Positions 1-9,091 of a stretch of DNA of 64,000 nucleotides are shown here, one piece after another (within the stretch, counting starts at the first letter, position 1; the number at the start of each line of letters is the position of its first letter). The position numbers were made by a program, and so were the translations under genes. The stretch spans positions 806,001 through 870,000 of the forward strand of contig NZ_CP012808.1 in assembly GCF_001307195.1 (NCBI RefSeq), given 5' to 3'. Under the pieces are notes generated by a model. It made no database searches. It saw only the letters and a list, made by a program, of their open reading frames with translations, and was not told where the DNA came from. The DNA is from Acinetobacter equi. GTDB lineage: Bacteria > Pseudomonadota > Gammaproteobacteria > Pseudomonadales > Moraxellaceae.

Positions 1-264
1 TTTTAAATGATTTGCTGTCGCAACAGGTGCTGTAAAATCAATAACAACATCGCAATCTTGCAGAACTTGTTCTAAGCCACCAACAACTTTTACACCAATG
101 TTTCCAATACCAGCTAATTCACCTGCATCCGCACCCACCAAACTACTTTCTGGGCGCTCAACAGCTGCTGCTAATTGATAGCCTGCTTGTTGAACTGCTT
201 GAATAAGAATGCGTCCCATACGACCGCCTGCACCTAATACACCAATGCGTGGAGCTGCTGACAT
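1..264 (-). CDS. dapB: 4-hydroxy-tetrahydrodipicolinate reductase, N-terminal part (runs off the left edge)
   Basis: The first 88 codons of DapB, which reduces the dipicolinate precursor with NAD(P)H in cytoplasmic lysine and diaminopimelate synthesis. The protein begins [18 protein letters not shown], the glycine-rich Rossmann nucleotide-binding loop typical of DapB near its N-terminus. It continues with VVIDFTAP, matching the conserved segment after the second beta-alpha unit. The ATG is at 264. The rest of the gene lies outside the window. dnaJ lies on the same strand about 1.3 kb upstream, separated by an orphan gene and two hairpins, so the two are probably transcribed independently here. 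Confidence 0.93.
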   Translation of the reverse strand, partial: MSAAPRIGVLGAGGRMGRILIQAVQQAGYQLAAAVERPESSLVGADAGELAGIGNIGVKVVGGLEQVLQDCDVVIDFTAPVATANHLK

Positions 265-499
265 AACATGTTCCTAATGTTGATTCAAAATTGTTCTTAC
301 TATATCAAAAGTCATGGCTTTCTCTAAAAGGTTAAGAATAAATTTATTTCTTAAAATGACTTTTCTTTTTCATGAAAGCATTGATGATGCTAAACATCTA
401 TTCATCCTGTTACTCTATTCATTATTTTTTTAAATACTCTTTACAATAAAAATAGCATACACATTACTATTTTCCTCTTAAACAAAATTTGTGCTCACA

Positions 500-889
500 A
501 TGAAATCTAAAACTCTTTATCATGGTTCTAGACACTTGGTTAAAATATTAGAGCCCAAACAAGCTAGTGGCTTTAAAACTGAAGATAATCAATTTGCAAT
601 TTATGCAATTGAAAATAAAAAAATTGCTTCATTATTTTCAATTACTTATATTGGCTATACAAAAGATGCGAGATTTGAAATTCAACAAGAATTAGAAGAT
701 TTTTACGTTCATCTCTACCATACAAGTGTTGATTGGAATCAAATTGGTTATTTATATATTCTTTCTTCTGAATACTTTAATAAAATTGATGAATATCAAT
801 GGGTCGCATACAAACCTATCATTCCACAACGTATAGAAATTATTCAGCCTAGAATGTTAGAAAAATATATTAAAGATATTGATTTTTAA
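500..889 (+). CDS. hypothetical protein, possible ADP-ribosyltransferase-like fold
   Basis: A 129-residue protein that I do not recognise with certainty. It starts near KTLYHGSRH, followed by an AIYAIENKKIASLFS stretch, a GYLYILSS strand and a QWVAYKPI segment near the C-terminus. This arrangement (YHGS start, a tyrosine-containing middle strand, late Q/E-containing strand) resembles small proteins with an ADP-ribosyltransferase or RNA 2'-phosphotransferase-like fold, but no catalytic assignment is possible by eye. A GTG at 491 is an alternative start in the same frame. Neither start has a good Shine-Dalgarno sequence. The gene is AT-rich, has no operon partner, and is flanked by a decayed ORF, which is consistent with a mobile or poorly conserved locus. 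Confidence 0.55.
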   Translation: MKSKTLYHGSRHLVKILEPKQASGFKTEDNQFAIYAIENKKIASLFSITYIGYTKDARFEIQQELEDFYVHLYHTSVDWNQIGYLYILSSEYFNKIDEYQWVAYKPIIPQRIEIIQPRMLEKYIKDIDF

Positions 890-907
890 CAGGAAATAGT
901 ATTCATT

Positions 908-1068
908 ATGAATGTAGTTTTCTCATTTTACCGGTTTTATTTGGTTCTATTGCATTAATCCTGATTGCACATTTGGTCAATAATATAAAAGCAAAACAAA
1001 AATGGCCACTGTATGGTTTAGGATTCATTCACTCGAAAAAAAAAATGATCTATAAACAAAAAACCTAG
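908..1068 (+). pseudogene. frameshifted small membrane protein
   Basis: An ATG at 908 opens MNVVFSF. The frame beginning at 928 then continues as LPVLFGSIALILIAHLVNNI and a basic tail to a TAG at 1066-1068. One extra T in the TTTT run at 926-929 would fuse the two into a protein of about 53 residues with one transmembrane helix and a lysine-rich C-terminus. As written, the ATG frame stops after 16 codons. It follows the 500-889 gene by 18 bases on the same strand. This may be a real loss-of-function mutation, phase variation in a homopolymer, or a sequencing error. The function is unknown. Confidence 0.4.
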
Positions 1069-1241
1069 TATTTTTGTAAGCTTTAACCTACACCAAAAGA
1101 AACTATATCGACTATCTATAAACATAAATAATTCATATGATAAATACATCAAGAACAGGATGTTCTAAAACATAAATGGAATTTAAGTTCTTACTCATGG
1201 ATGTGAGATATGACAGTATTGTTATATCAGGAACAGAATCT

Positions 1242-1273
1242 AAAAGCCCCGACAGGATGTTGGGGCTTTTTTT
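1242..1273 (+). terminator. intrinsic terminator, possible end of a small RNA
   Basis: AAAGCCCC pairs with GGGGCTTT across a 12-base loop and is followed by seven or more T. No plus-strand gene ends nearby except the decayed ORF at 1068, so it may terminate a small RNA. Confidence 0.7.
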
Positions 1274-1439
1274 ATAATTATGAATTCAAATCAAACTATT
1301 AAATTTCAAGGCTTAACTACTTTTTTTATAAATAAAATATTATTTATACCACAAAAAATCCATTATTTATCCTTCGCTTTATCGCATTATATTTATATCA
1401 GATACCCCCTAGCTATTAGTGATACTGCTAATAGTTTTT

Positions 1440-1472
1440 AGCCACATTCTTCCCAGTATGTGGCTTTTTTTT
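1440..1472 (+). terminator. intrinsic terminator, possible end of a second small RNA
   Basis: AGCCACAT pairs with ATGTGGCT and is followed by a run of T. It is preceded by another small stem at 1412-1434. No plus-strand coding gene precedes it. Confidence 0.65.
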
Positions 1473-1518
1473 ATATGATGTTCACGCTCTCTACTAATAT
1501 TTTTAGTCTAATTTCAAT

Positions 1519-1548
1519 AAAAAAAGGATGCAAATGCATCCTTTTTTT
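1519..1548 (-). terminator. dnaJ intrinsic terminator
   Basis: GGATGCA and TGCATCC form a perfect 7-bp stem with a 2-base gap. A-rich and T-rich flanks extend the pairing and could serve both strands. It lies 13 bases past the dnaJ stop. Confidence 0.85.
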
Positions 1549-1560
1549 ATTCATGATAGC

Positions 1561-2676
1561 TTAGTCAAATAAACGATCAAAGAATGATTTTTTCTTTGGT
1601 GATGATTTATTATCATCACCATCCATTGTCGCTTGTAATTCTTGCAACAATTCACGCTGACGAGCAGTTAAGTTAACAGGTGTTTCAATCACAACTCTGC
1701 AAAGTAAATCACCAGTCATACTCGTACGTACGGGTTTTACACCTTTACCACGTAAACGGAAGAGTTTACCTGTTTGAGTACCTTCTGGAATTTTCAAACT
1801 TACACGACCATCTAGTGTTGGAATTTGAATTTCTTTACCTAAAGCAGCATCAGCAATACTTACAGGCACATCCATATACAAATCGGCACCATCACGTTGG
1901 AAAATTTCATGCTCACGCACAACAACTTCAACGTATAAGTCACCAGATTGTCCATCACGAATTGCTTCGCCTTTGCCTGCTAAACGAACACGGTCACCAT
2001 TATCTACACCTGCCGGAATAGTAACTTCGAGTGTCTGTTGACGATCTGTAACACCTGAACCATGACATGAATTACATGGGTTTTTAATAATCGTACCTTG
2101 TCCACGGCAAGTACTACACGTTTGTTGAACAGAGAAGAATCCCTGTTGCATACGTACTTGACCAGCGCCATGACAAGTTTTACATGTTTCTACATCATTT
2201 GGGTTCTTAGAACCTTTACCATTACATGGTTCACATGGAGCTGGTGCTGTGAATGTAATTGTTTTTTTAATGCCCTTCACTGCTTCTTCAAGCGTGAGTT
2301 CCATTACGTACCGTAAATCTGAACCACGGCGTGCACGCTGTTGACCTCCTCGGCCTCCACCACCAAATGCACCACCGAAAATATCACCAAATTGGCTAAA
2401 AATATCTTCCGCACTGAAGCCGCCAAAGCCGCCTCCACCGCCCATACCACCTTCAAATGCTTGATGTCCCATGCGATCATACATGCTACGTTTTTCAGCA
2501 TCAGAAAGAACTTCATATGCTTCAGAAGCTTCTTTAAACTTATCTTCAGCTTCAGCATTATCTGGATTACGGTCTGGATGATATTTCATCGCCAACTTAC
2601 GGTAGGCTTTTTTAATTTCATCATCACTAGCGGTTTTAGATACGCCCAAAACCTCATAATAATCACGTTTAGCCAT
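1561..2676 (-). CDS. dnaJ: chaperone protein DnaJ
   Basis: A 371-residue Hsp40 co-chaperone that stimulates DnaK ATPase and hands over unfolded substrates in the cytoplasm. The J domain spans residues 1-70 with HPD at 33-35. A Gly/Phe-rich linker covers about 75-115. The zinc-binding domain has four CxxCxGxG repeats between residues 148 and 208 ([32 protein letters not shown]). The C-terminal substrate-binding barrel follows. Length and domain order are standard for DnaJ rather than CbpA. dnaK is not in the window, so the gene stands alone here with its own terminator. The lysine-rich C-terminus ([14 protein letters not shown]) is typical of the Acinetobacter protein as I remember it. Confidence 0.98.
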   Translation of the reverse strand: MAKRDYYEVLGVSKTASDDEIKKAYRKLAMKYHPDRNPDNAEAEDKFKEASEAYEVLSDAEKRSMYDRMGHQAFEGGMGGGGGFGGFSAEDIFSQFGDIFGGAFGGGGRGGQQRARRGSDLRYVMELTLEEAVKGIKKTITFTAPAPCEPCNGKGSKNPNDVETCKTCHGAGQVRMQQGFFSVQQTCSTCRGQGTIIKNPCNSCHGSGVTDRQQTLEVTIPAGVDNGDRVRLAGKGEAIRDGQSGDLYVEVVVREHEIFQRDGADLYMDVPVSIADAALGKEIQIPTLDGRVSLKIPEGTQTGKLFRLRGKGVKPVRTSMTGDLLCRVVIETPVNLTARQRELLQELQATMDGDDNKSSPKKKSFFDRLFD

Positions 2677-2782
2677 GTCTGGCGATGCTCCTCACGGATA
2701 ATTCATTTAATTTCACAATGTGGTCTGTAATGGGGGTCAAACTTGGTTTTACAAGAGCCAAAATATAAAAAAATTAATGTAA

Positions 2783-3160
2783 CTAAAAAACAGCTTTATT
2801 TTTTATATATTTAGAAATGCCTTTAATCCATGTATTCAATAAATATAAAAATGCAATCAGGACAAAAACAACACCTATTACAGTGCATGCTGTTACCCAT
2901 AAATATGTATCCCAATAATAAAAATAAAGTGGAATAAACCATATAGAAGCAAACATCATCAAAATAAAATAAATAAGGGAATTACGCATTACCCATAATG
3001 CTTGTGCATGTAACCACACTTCGGCATCATCAATTACTGTTACTTTTCTAGCAAATAAATAAGCTAATAAACTTGTAACAACCGTAAATAAAGCGAAAAA
3101 CATGCAGATATACGCGATCGTTACCGAGCGACGATATTTTGCTAAATTGTCTTTTGCCAT
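2783..3160 (-). CDS. small integral membrane protein (DUF4870/COG3671-like)
   Basis: A 125-residue protein with about four hydrophobic segments: residues 13-36, 57-80, 83-105 and the C-terminal stretch ending before a basic tail. A central motif WLHAQALWVMRNSL between helices resembles the amphipathic HxxW..R.FW element of the DUF4870/COG3671 membrane family, whose biochemical role is unknown. The assignment to that family rests on this pattern only. It sits upstream of dnaJ on the same strand with a gap of about 100 bases. Nothing in the sequence shows a functional link to the chaperone. Confidence 0.7.
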   Translation of the reverse strand: MAKDNLAKYRRSVTIAYICMFFALFTVVTSLLAYLFARKVTVIDDAEVWLHAQALWVMRNSLIYFILMMFASIWFIPLYFYYWDTYLWVTACTVIGVVFVLIAFLYLLNTWIKGISKYIKNKAVF

Positions 3161-3788
3161 TCTTAACCAACCCCAACATCACCACATTTTTATTTTGTAT
3201 TATGCGGCATTTTAAATTTTAGAACCGTATTTGAAATACAGGGGATACTATATTGAAAATTTCAATATTTCGCACCATATAATGACAGAATATTTAAATA
3301 ATATTATTATTTTTTTCCGTAAAAATAGTGAATTTTATAAGAATTATAACAAATATAGTCTAATTTTACTGCCTCTACGAATATCTAGTATAAAAAATGT
3401 TTCTTATACATCAAAGAATAAAGTACATATATGTAACTTTATCTCATCATACATTCATCTGTTTTGCGATATCAACTCGTCATAGTTCCTTACAATTTTA
3501 TTAATTAACTTATGAATTAATGTTATCAAATTAAAATTCAAAATAGATAAATGTAACGAGAATACCAGAAAAACATTATTTTCACTTTATGATTCATTTC
3601 ATTATTAGAAATTAAAATATAGGTTTCAGTAAGATAAATAAAAAATTTACTATGTCGTATTTTGATACGATCAGCACTCTTTTTATTCAATAAATATTCA
3701 ATCAATTTGCGACTTTTGTTGCATATAAGTTGGCAATCTATATTTTAAGGGTATAGTCACAATTCAAGGACATGTGGAGAACAATAAA
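3161..3788. other. AT-rich intergenic region upstream of ppc
   Basis: Over 600 bases of very AT-rich sequence between divergent genes. An 84-codon frame within it (3231-3485) has biased, low-complexity composition, no Shine-Dalgarno sequence and no recognisable domain, so I do not call it. The last 100 bases must carry the ppc promoter. Two ribosome-binding-like stretches (AAGGA at 3766 and TGGAGA at 3775) compete for a GTG at 3774 and the ATG at 3789. Confidence 0.5.
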
Positions 3789-6473
3789 ATGGTTCAACAA
3801 ATTGCTGCCCCTTTACGCGAAGACGTACGGTTGCTTGGAAATTTACTTGGTGAAACACTCAAGGAACAAGTTAGTCAAGATTTGTTTAATCAAGTAGAAC
3901 AAATCCGTGCTCTATCTAAAGGTGCACGAGATGGACAATTAGAAGCAGAAAAGCAATTAGAAACCTTACTTTCAAGCTTAAAAGATGAAGAAATTTTACC
4001 ATTAACACGTGCTTTCACTCACTTTTTAAATTTTGCAAATATTGCAGAGCAGTATCATGTCGTTCGCAGTCGAAGACAAAGTGAATTTGATGAAAATTCT
4101 CCTTCTCCAAATCCATTAGATCACTTATTTCAAAAATTTAAAGACAATAAAATTTCAGCGCATACTTTATATCAACAAATCTGCGAATTAAAAATTGAAT
4201 TGGTTTTAACAGCACATCCAACAGAAGTCAGTCGTAGAACATTAATCCAAAAATATGATGGAATTAATGACTGTTTATTTAAAATGGATCAGCAAAAGCT
4301 CACACCTCGTGAACGCCAAACTGTTTTAAATGATCTTAAGCAACTCATTTGCTCTGCATGGCAAACTGATGAAATTCGCCAACATCGCCCTACTCCAATT
4401 GATGAAGCAAAATGGGGTTTTACAACCATTGAGCAAACGCTTTGGAATGCTGTTCCAAAATTTATGCGTGAATTAGATGAGTTTGTTGAACTTCATTGTG
4501 AACAAAACTTACCACTTACAATTTCTCCAATTCGTTTTGCCTCTTGGATGGGTGGAGATCGTGATGGTAATCCAAACGTGACACATCATGTTACTCAAGA
4601 AGTGCTCTGGTTATCTCGTTGGAAAGCAGCTGATTTATATTTACGTGATATTGAAGATTTACGTTGGGAATTATCTATTCAGCAATGTTCTGATGAGCTA
4701 TTAGAAGCACTTGGCTCACCACATCAAGAACCCTATCGTGAATATTTAAGAGATACCCGAGAACGTTTAAAAGCAACGCGTGAATGGTTGACAATTAAAT
4801 TATCGGGTAAAGATGCTGATGATCAATTCGTCATTAAAAGTAAAAATGAATTATTAGAACCTTTACTACTCTGTCATCGTTCTTTAATCGCTTGTAATTT
4901 ACCTGAAATTGCCAATGGCAAATTACTCGATTTTATTCATAGAGTGAATTGCTTTGGTATTGAATTATTAAAACTAGATATTCGCCAAGAATCAGGTCGT
5001 CATCGTCAGGCAATTTCAGCCATTACTGAATATCTAGGTTTAGGTAATTTTGAAACATGGACTGAGCAAGCACGTCAAAATTTCCTTTTACAAGAATTAC
5101 AAAGTAAACGCCCTTTATTACCGAAATTCATAAAAGAGCCTAAAGGTAGCCTTATTGAAGATCCAAGTGTTCAAGAAGTGTTTGCAACAATGCGGACTTT
5201 AGCAACTCAACCAACTGAATGTTTGGGTGCTTATATTATTTCAATGGCAGAATACCCAAGTGATGTACTCGCTGTCTTACTTTTACAAAAAGAAGCAGGT
5301 ATTCAACATCCACTGCGTGTCGTTCCTTTATTTGAAACTTTAAAAGATTTAGATAGTGCTGCTGACACCATGGATACCTTGTTTAATATGCACTGGTATA
5401 AACAGCATATTCAAGCAAAACATGAAGTCATGATTGGTTATTCCGACTCTGCAAAAGATGCGGGCTTTATGTCTGCAAATTGGGCTCAATATCGTGCACA
5501 AGAAGAGTTAACAGAAGTTTCTCAAAAACACGGCGTACAATTAACATTATTCCATGGTCGCGGTGGTTCAATCAGTCGCGGTGGTGCACCAACTCAACAA
5601 GCCCTATTTTCACAACCACCTGGTTCAATTTCAGGTGCTATTCGTGTGACAGAACAGGGCGAAATGATTCGTTTTAAATTTGGTTTAGAGGGTATTGCTT
5701 TACAAACCTTAGAAATTTATACCGCTGCAACCTTAGAGGCAACACTACTTCCACCACCAACGCCAAAACAAGAATGGCGTGACTTAATGCATACTATGAC
5801 TGAACTTTCAGTGAATGTGTATCGTCAAACAGTTCGTGAAAATCCACATTTTGTAAAATACTTAAGAACCGTGACACCTGAGCTTGAATTACAAATGCTA
5901 CCTTTGGGTTCACGGCCGGCCAAACGTAAAGTCAGTGGAGGCATTGAATCATTACGTGCAATTCCTTGGGTCTTCGCTTGGACTCAAATACGGTTAATGC
6001 TTCCTGCTTGGCTTGGAACAGGTACTGCTTTACATGAAGTGATTGCTCAAGATCAAAAAGCTCTTTTAGAAGAAATGCTAAAAGAATGGCCTTACTTCCA
6101 AACATTAATTGATATGTTAGAAATGGTTCTATCTAAATCTGACACACATATTGCTCTTTATTACGAATCTCATCTTACACAAGATGAAGATTTAAAAAAT
6201 TTAGGGGCTGAATTACGTCAACGTCTAAAAAATGCAGTTGAAACACTTTTAGTATTGAAAGGTGAATCTAAACTTTTAAGTACCAATGATGTTTTAGATC
6301 AATCTATGAAAGTTCGTAAGCCTTATATTCTTCCCTTACATTTACTACAAGCTGAACTTATGAAACGTCGCCGTGCATATTTAGCAGCACAGCATACAGA
6401 ACATACACCAATTGATCATGCACTGATGGTCAGTATTACAGGTATTGCTGCTGGTTTACGCAATACAGGTTAA
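3789..6473 (+). CDS. ppc: phosphoenolpyruvate carboxylase
   Basis: An 894-residue cytoplasmic enzyme that carboxylates phosphoenolpyruvate with bicarbonate to oxaloacetate and so refills the citric acid cycle. Hallmark motifs are visible: VLTAHPTEVSRRT with the catalytic His near residue 140, the glycine-rich flexible loop FHGRGGSISRGGAP, GYSDSAKDAG, and the invariant C-terminal RNTG. The ATG at 3789 is preferred over a GTG at 3774. TGGAGA sits at good spacing before it and the product then matches the usual family length of roughly 880-900 residues. It is monocistronic, with a long upstream spacer and a strong terminator 12 bases after the stop. Confidence 0.97.
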   Translation: MVQQIAAPLREDVRLLGNLLGETLKEQVSQDLFNQVEQIRALSKGARDGQLEAEKQLETLLSSLKDEEILPLTRAFTHFLNFANIAEQYHVVRSRRQSEFDENSPSPNPLDHLFQKFKDNKISAHTLYQQICELKIELVLTAHPTEVSRRTLIQKYDGINDCLFKMDQQKLTPRERQTVLNDLKQLICSAWQTDEIRQHRPTPIDEAKWGFTTIEQTLWNAVPKFMRELDEFVELHCEQNLPLTISPIRFASWMGGDRDGNPNVTHHVTQEVLWLSRWKAADLYLRDIEDLRWELSIQQCSDELLEALGSPHQEPYREYLRDTRERLKATREWLTIKLSGKDADDQFVIKSKNELLEPLLLCHRSLIACNLPEIANGKLLDFIHRVNCFGIELLKLDIRQESGRHRQAISAITEYLGLGNFETWTEQARQNFLLQELQSKRPLLPKFIKEPKGSLIEDPSVQEVFATMRTLATQPTECLGAYIISMAEYPSDVLAVLLLQKEAGIQHPLRVVPLFETLKDLDSAADTMDTLFNMHWYKQHIQAKHEVMIGYSDSAKDAGFMSANWAQYRAQEELTEVSQKHGVQLTLFHGRGGSISRGGAPTQQALFSQPPGSISGAIRVTEQGEMIRFKFGLEGIALQTLEIYTAATLEATLLPPPTPKQEWRDLMHTMTELSVNVYRQTVRENPHFVKYLRTVTPELELQMLPLGSRPAKRKVSGGIESLRAIPWVFAWTQIRLMLPAWLGTGTALHEVIAQDQKALLEEMLKEWPYFQTLIDMLEMVLSKSDTHIALYYESHLTQDEDLKNLGAELRQRLKNAVETLLVLKGESKLLSTNDVLDQSMKVRKPYILPLHLLQAELMKRRRAYLAAQHTEHTPIDHALMVSITGIAAGLRNTG

Positions 6474-6484
6474 AAAATTATGTG

Positions 6485-6517
6485 AAAAAGCACACTTTTT
6501 ATAAGTGTGCTTTTTTA
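6485..6517 (+). terminator. ppc intrinsic terminator
   Basis: AAAAAGCACACT pairs with AGTGTGCTTTTTT over a short AT loop, with a T-run immediately after the stem. Confidence 0.9.
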
Positions 6518-6769
6518 TTAACCAAACAAATAAATAACTCTATAAATTACAAATAAGCTAAATAAGAAATTTTTATGAAGTTTTGCTTTTCTAAAAACCA
6601 AGTATAATCTACTGATTTACAGTCACTTTTCAAATTCAAAAACTTTTACCATCTGGTAAAAATCTAAATAAGTCATATAATTAGTTTTAACAATTTTTTG
6701 TATCAAAGATTAAAACTTCGAATAAACAAGAGTATGATGTGCACAATTTATCTATTGAGTGCTCATTTT

Positions 6770-8074
6770 ATGTCCAATTGGTTTCCCAAATGGCGCCCTT
6801 ATTCGGGCAGTATCGATGCGCGTCCGGTAGGTACAAATGAATACCTCCCTCCTATACACAGTGCCATTTTAGGCGTTCAACATGTTTTTGCCATGTTTGG
6901 CGCAACTGTTCTTGCACCATTTCTAATGGGCTTTGATCCTAACCTTGCCATTATGATGTCAGGGATTTGTACTATTCTGTTTTTTATTATTACAGGTGGT
7001 CGAGTTCCAAGTTATTTAGGTTCAAGTTTCGCTTTTATTGGCGTCGTGATTGCAGCAACTGGTTATGCAGCATCAGGAACAGGAGCTCCCAATACAAACT
7101 TAGCTGCCGCAGCTGGTGGAATCATGGCATGTGGTATTTTATATGCCATTTTTGGTTTCTTAGTTGTAGCAACTGGAACTCGTTGGATTGAAAAACTTAT
7201 GCCACCTGTTGTAACAGGTGCTGTAGTAATGATCATTGGTTTAAATTTAGCACCCGTGACTGTAAAAAATGTACTGGGTAATGACTTTAATATGTGGATG
7301 TCATTAGTCACTGTACTATGTATGGGTACTATTGCTGTTTTTACCAAAGGACTTCTTCAACGTCTTCTACTTCTTGTTGGCCTCTTAATGGCTTACTTAG
7401 TGTATTACATTGTTGCAAATGCAATGGGCTATGGTACTCCAATTAATTTTGCACCAATCCAACAAGCAGCATGGTTTGGCTTACCAACGTTCCACTCTCC
7501 TACTTTTGAATTTAATGCTGTCTTAATTATTGCACCGATTGCTTTAATTCTTGTGGCTGAAAACTTAGGTCATATTAAAGCTGTGAGTGCCATGACGGGA
7601 GAAAACCTAGATCCTCAAATTGGTAAAGCATTTATTGCCGATGGTGTCGCAACAACACTTTCAGGTGGTGTAGGTGCTCCGGGTATGACAACATATGGTG
7701 AAAACATTGGTGTTATGGCTGTAACACGTGTTTATTCTACTGTTGTGTTTGCAATTGCAGGTGTCTTTGCTATTTTCTTAGGTCTTTCTCCCAAGTTTGG
7801 TGCAGTGATCCATACTATTCCAACGGCTATTTTAACGGGTGCTTCAATTGTTGTATTTGGTCTAATTACCATTGCTGGTGCTAAAATTTGGATTGAAAAT
7901 AAAGTCGATTTTTCTAAAAATAAAAATTTAATGGTTGCTGCTGTGACAATTATTTTAGGAACTGGAGACTTTGCACTTCAATTTGGTAGCTTTAACTTAG
8001 GTGGTATTGGTACCGCTACATTTGCTGCTCTTTTCCTTAACTGGTTCTTTGGTTTAGCAGACAAATCTCAATAA
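6770..8074 (+). CDS. RutG/UraA-type nucleobase:cation symporter (NCS2 family)
   Basis: A 434-residue inner-membrane permease of the uracil/xanthine (NCS2) family with 12-14 hydrophobic segments. Long stretches match E. coli RutG as I remember it: LGVQHVFAMFGATVLAP, GGRVPSYLGSS, the transport-core ILVAENLGH and the late GVTTYGEN-like TTYGENIGVMAVT. The ATG at 6770 gives MSNWFPKWRPY, the usual start. In-frame ATGs at 6734 and 6737 and an earlier non-ATG start at 6698 would add residues that look non-homologous. The Shine-Dalgarno for 6770 is weak, so the start is not certain. No rut catabolic genes are adjacent, so pyrimidine uptake for salvage is more likely than rut-coupled catabolism. Substrate choice between uracil, thymine and xanthine cannot be settled by eye. 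Confidence 0.9.
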   Translation: MSNWFPKWRPYSGSIDARPVGTNEYLPPIHSAILGVQHVFAMFGATVLAPFLMGFDPNLAIMMSGICTILFFIITGGRVPSYLGSSFAFIGVVIAATGYAASGTGAPNTNLAAAAGGIMACGILYAIFGFLVVATGTRWIEKLMPPVVTGAVVMIIGLNLAPVTVKNVLGNDFNMWMSLVTVLCMGTIAVFTKGLLQRLLLLVGLLMAYLVYYIVANAMGYGTPINFAPIQQAAWFGLPTFHSPTFEFNAVLIIAPIALILVAENLGHIKAVSAMTGENLDPQIGKAFIADGVATTLSGGVGAPGMTTYGENIGVMAVTRVYSTVVFAIAGVFAIFLGLSPKFGAVIHTIPTAILTGASIVVFGLITIAGAKIWIENKVDFSKNKNLMVAAVTIILGTGDFALQFGSFNLGGIGTATFAALFLNWFFGLADKSQ

Positions 8075-8104
8075 TTTTATCTTCAAAATAATATATAAAT
8101 TTCA

Positions 8105-8129
8105 TAGCAGTCTTCGGACTGCTTTTTTT
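8105..8129 (+). terminator. permease gene terminator
   Basis: AGCAGTC-TTCG-GACTGCT stem with a stable UUCG-type tetraloop, followed by seven T. Confidence 0.92.
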
Positions 8130-8187
8130 ATGCTGTAATTTTCCTTAAGATGACAAACTTAGTTTTTATAATAATGATACCCATCTT

Positions 8188-9087
8188 ATGCGCTTAGACT
8201 TTTTTGATTTAGAGTTGGTCTTACATATTGTAGAAACCGGCAGCTTTACTAAAGGTGCTGAACGATCGTCTATTTCATTACAAGCATGTAGCGAAAGAGT
8301 TAAAAAACTAGAACAACGCTATGCGGTTAATTTATTTATTCGCCACGCTTCAGGTGTAAAGCTCACTTTAGCAGGACAAACTTTTATAGAACATGCTCAA
8401 CAGATTGTGCAACAAGCAAAACAACTGCAACAAGCTATGGCACCTTTTGCTCAAGGCATGAGTTCTAATGTCACACTATGGTGTAACTCTTCAGCACAAA
8501 GTGAATATTTACCTATGCTTTTACCACAATATTTGGTTGAAAACCCAAATACTCAAATTCAATTAAAAGAAGCTGAATCAAGCAATATTGTGCAGCAAAT
8601 TGAAAATGGTACAGCGAAATTAGGTTTAATCTCGAGTTTTTTTAAATCTCACCATCTACAAACTTTAGAATTTTCTGAAGATCCTTTAGTTTTAATTTGT
8701 CCACCTCAGCATGAATTAGCTATACATCAACAGCTTAATTTAGATCATATTCTAAGTTACCCATTTGTTGGTTTAATGCAATATCACTCACTACAACAGT
8801 CTATAGAAACTCAAGCTCAAATTTTAGGATGTCAAATTCAATATCGCCTACGCTTACCCAATTTTGCAGCTATTGCTCAAGTCGTTGCTAATGGTGTCGG
8901 AATTGCCATTATGCCTAAACGAGCTGCTCAACGACATAATACTCAATTTGCCTTTAAACAAATTCAACTTGAAGGAGCATGGGCAAACCGTAAACTATTA
9001 CTCACGGCTAAAAACTTTGATGACTTAGCAATGCCTTATCAGCATTTCACACAATTTCTAATTTCTCAAAGTACAAAAATTAAATAA
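8188..9087 (+). CDS. LysR-family transcriptional regulator
   Basis: A 299-residue LysR-type regulator. Residues 1-60 form the winged helix-turn-helix (FDLELVLHIVETGSFTKGAERSSISLQACSERVKKLE). The remainder is a periplasmic-binding-protein-like effector domain ending in a canonical late segment (VANGVGIAIMPKRAA). The gene ends 4 bases from the oppositely transcribed TauE/SafE exporter, so the two are convergent. LysR regulators usually control divergent neighbours, so the exporter is not an obvious target, and the upstream permease is separated by a terminator. The ligand is unknown. Confidence 0.9.
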   Translation: MRLDFFDLELVLHIVETGSFTKGAERSSISLQACSERVKKLEQRYAVNLFIRHASGVKLTLAGQTFIEHAQQIVQQAKQLQQAMAPFAQGMSSNVTLWCNSSAQSEYLPMLLPQYLVENPNTQIQLKEAESSNIVQQIENGTAKLGLISSFFKSHHLQTLEFSEDPLVLICPPQHELAIHQQLNLDHILSYPFVGLMQYHSLQQSIETQAQILGCQIQYRLRLPNFAAIAQVVANGVGIAIMPKRAAQRHNTQFAFKQIQLEGAWANRKLLLTAKNFDDLAMPYQHFTQFLISQSTKIK

Positions 9088-9091
9088 TCAA

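Larger units (their letters stand above)
1069..1518. other. intergenic stretch with two terminator-like hairpins, no convincing gene
   Basis: The spacer between the decayed ORF and the dnaJ terminator holds no ORF I trust. It carries two separate plus-strand stem-loops with U-tracts (listed separately). A further stem (CTATTAG at 1412-1418 pairing with CTAATAG at 1428-1434) lies just before the second. Two intrinsic terminators with no coding gene in front of them suggest one or two short non-coding transcripts. No clear promoter was identified. Confidence 0.4.

Noticed and set aside
3231..3485. 84-codon plus-strand frame upstream of ppc
   Set aside because: AT-rich low-complexity composition, no Shine-Dalgarno sequence and no recognisable domain; most likely a chance frame in a divergent spacer.
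7720..7740. AACACGTGTT palindrome inside the permease gene
   Set aside because: Arms differ from parS (AACACGTGTT instead of TTTCACGTGAAA), so not counted as a ParB site.
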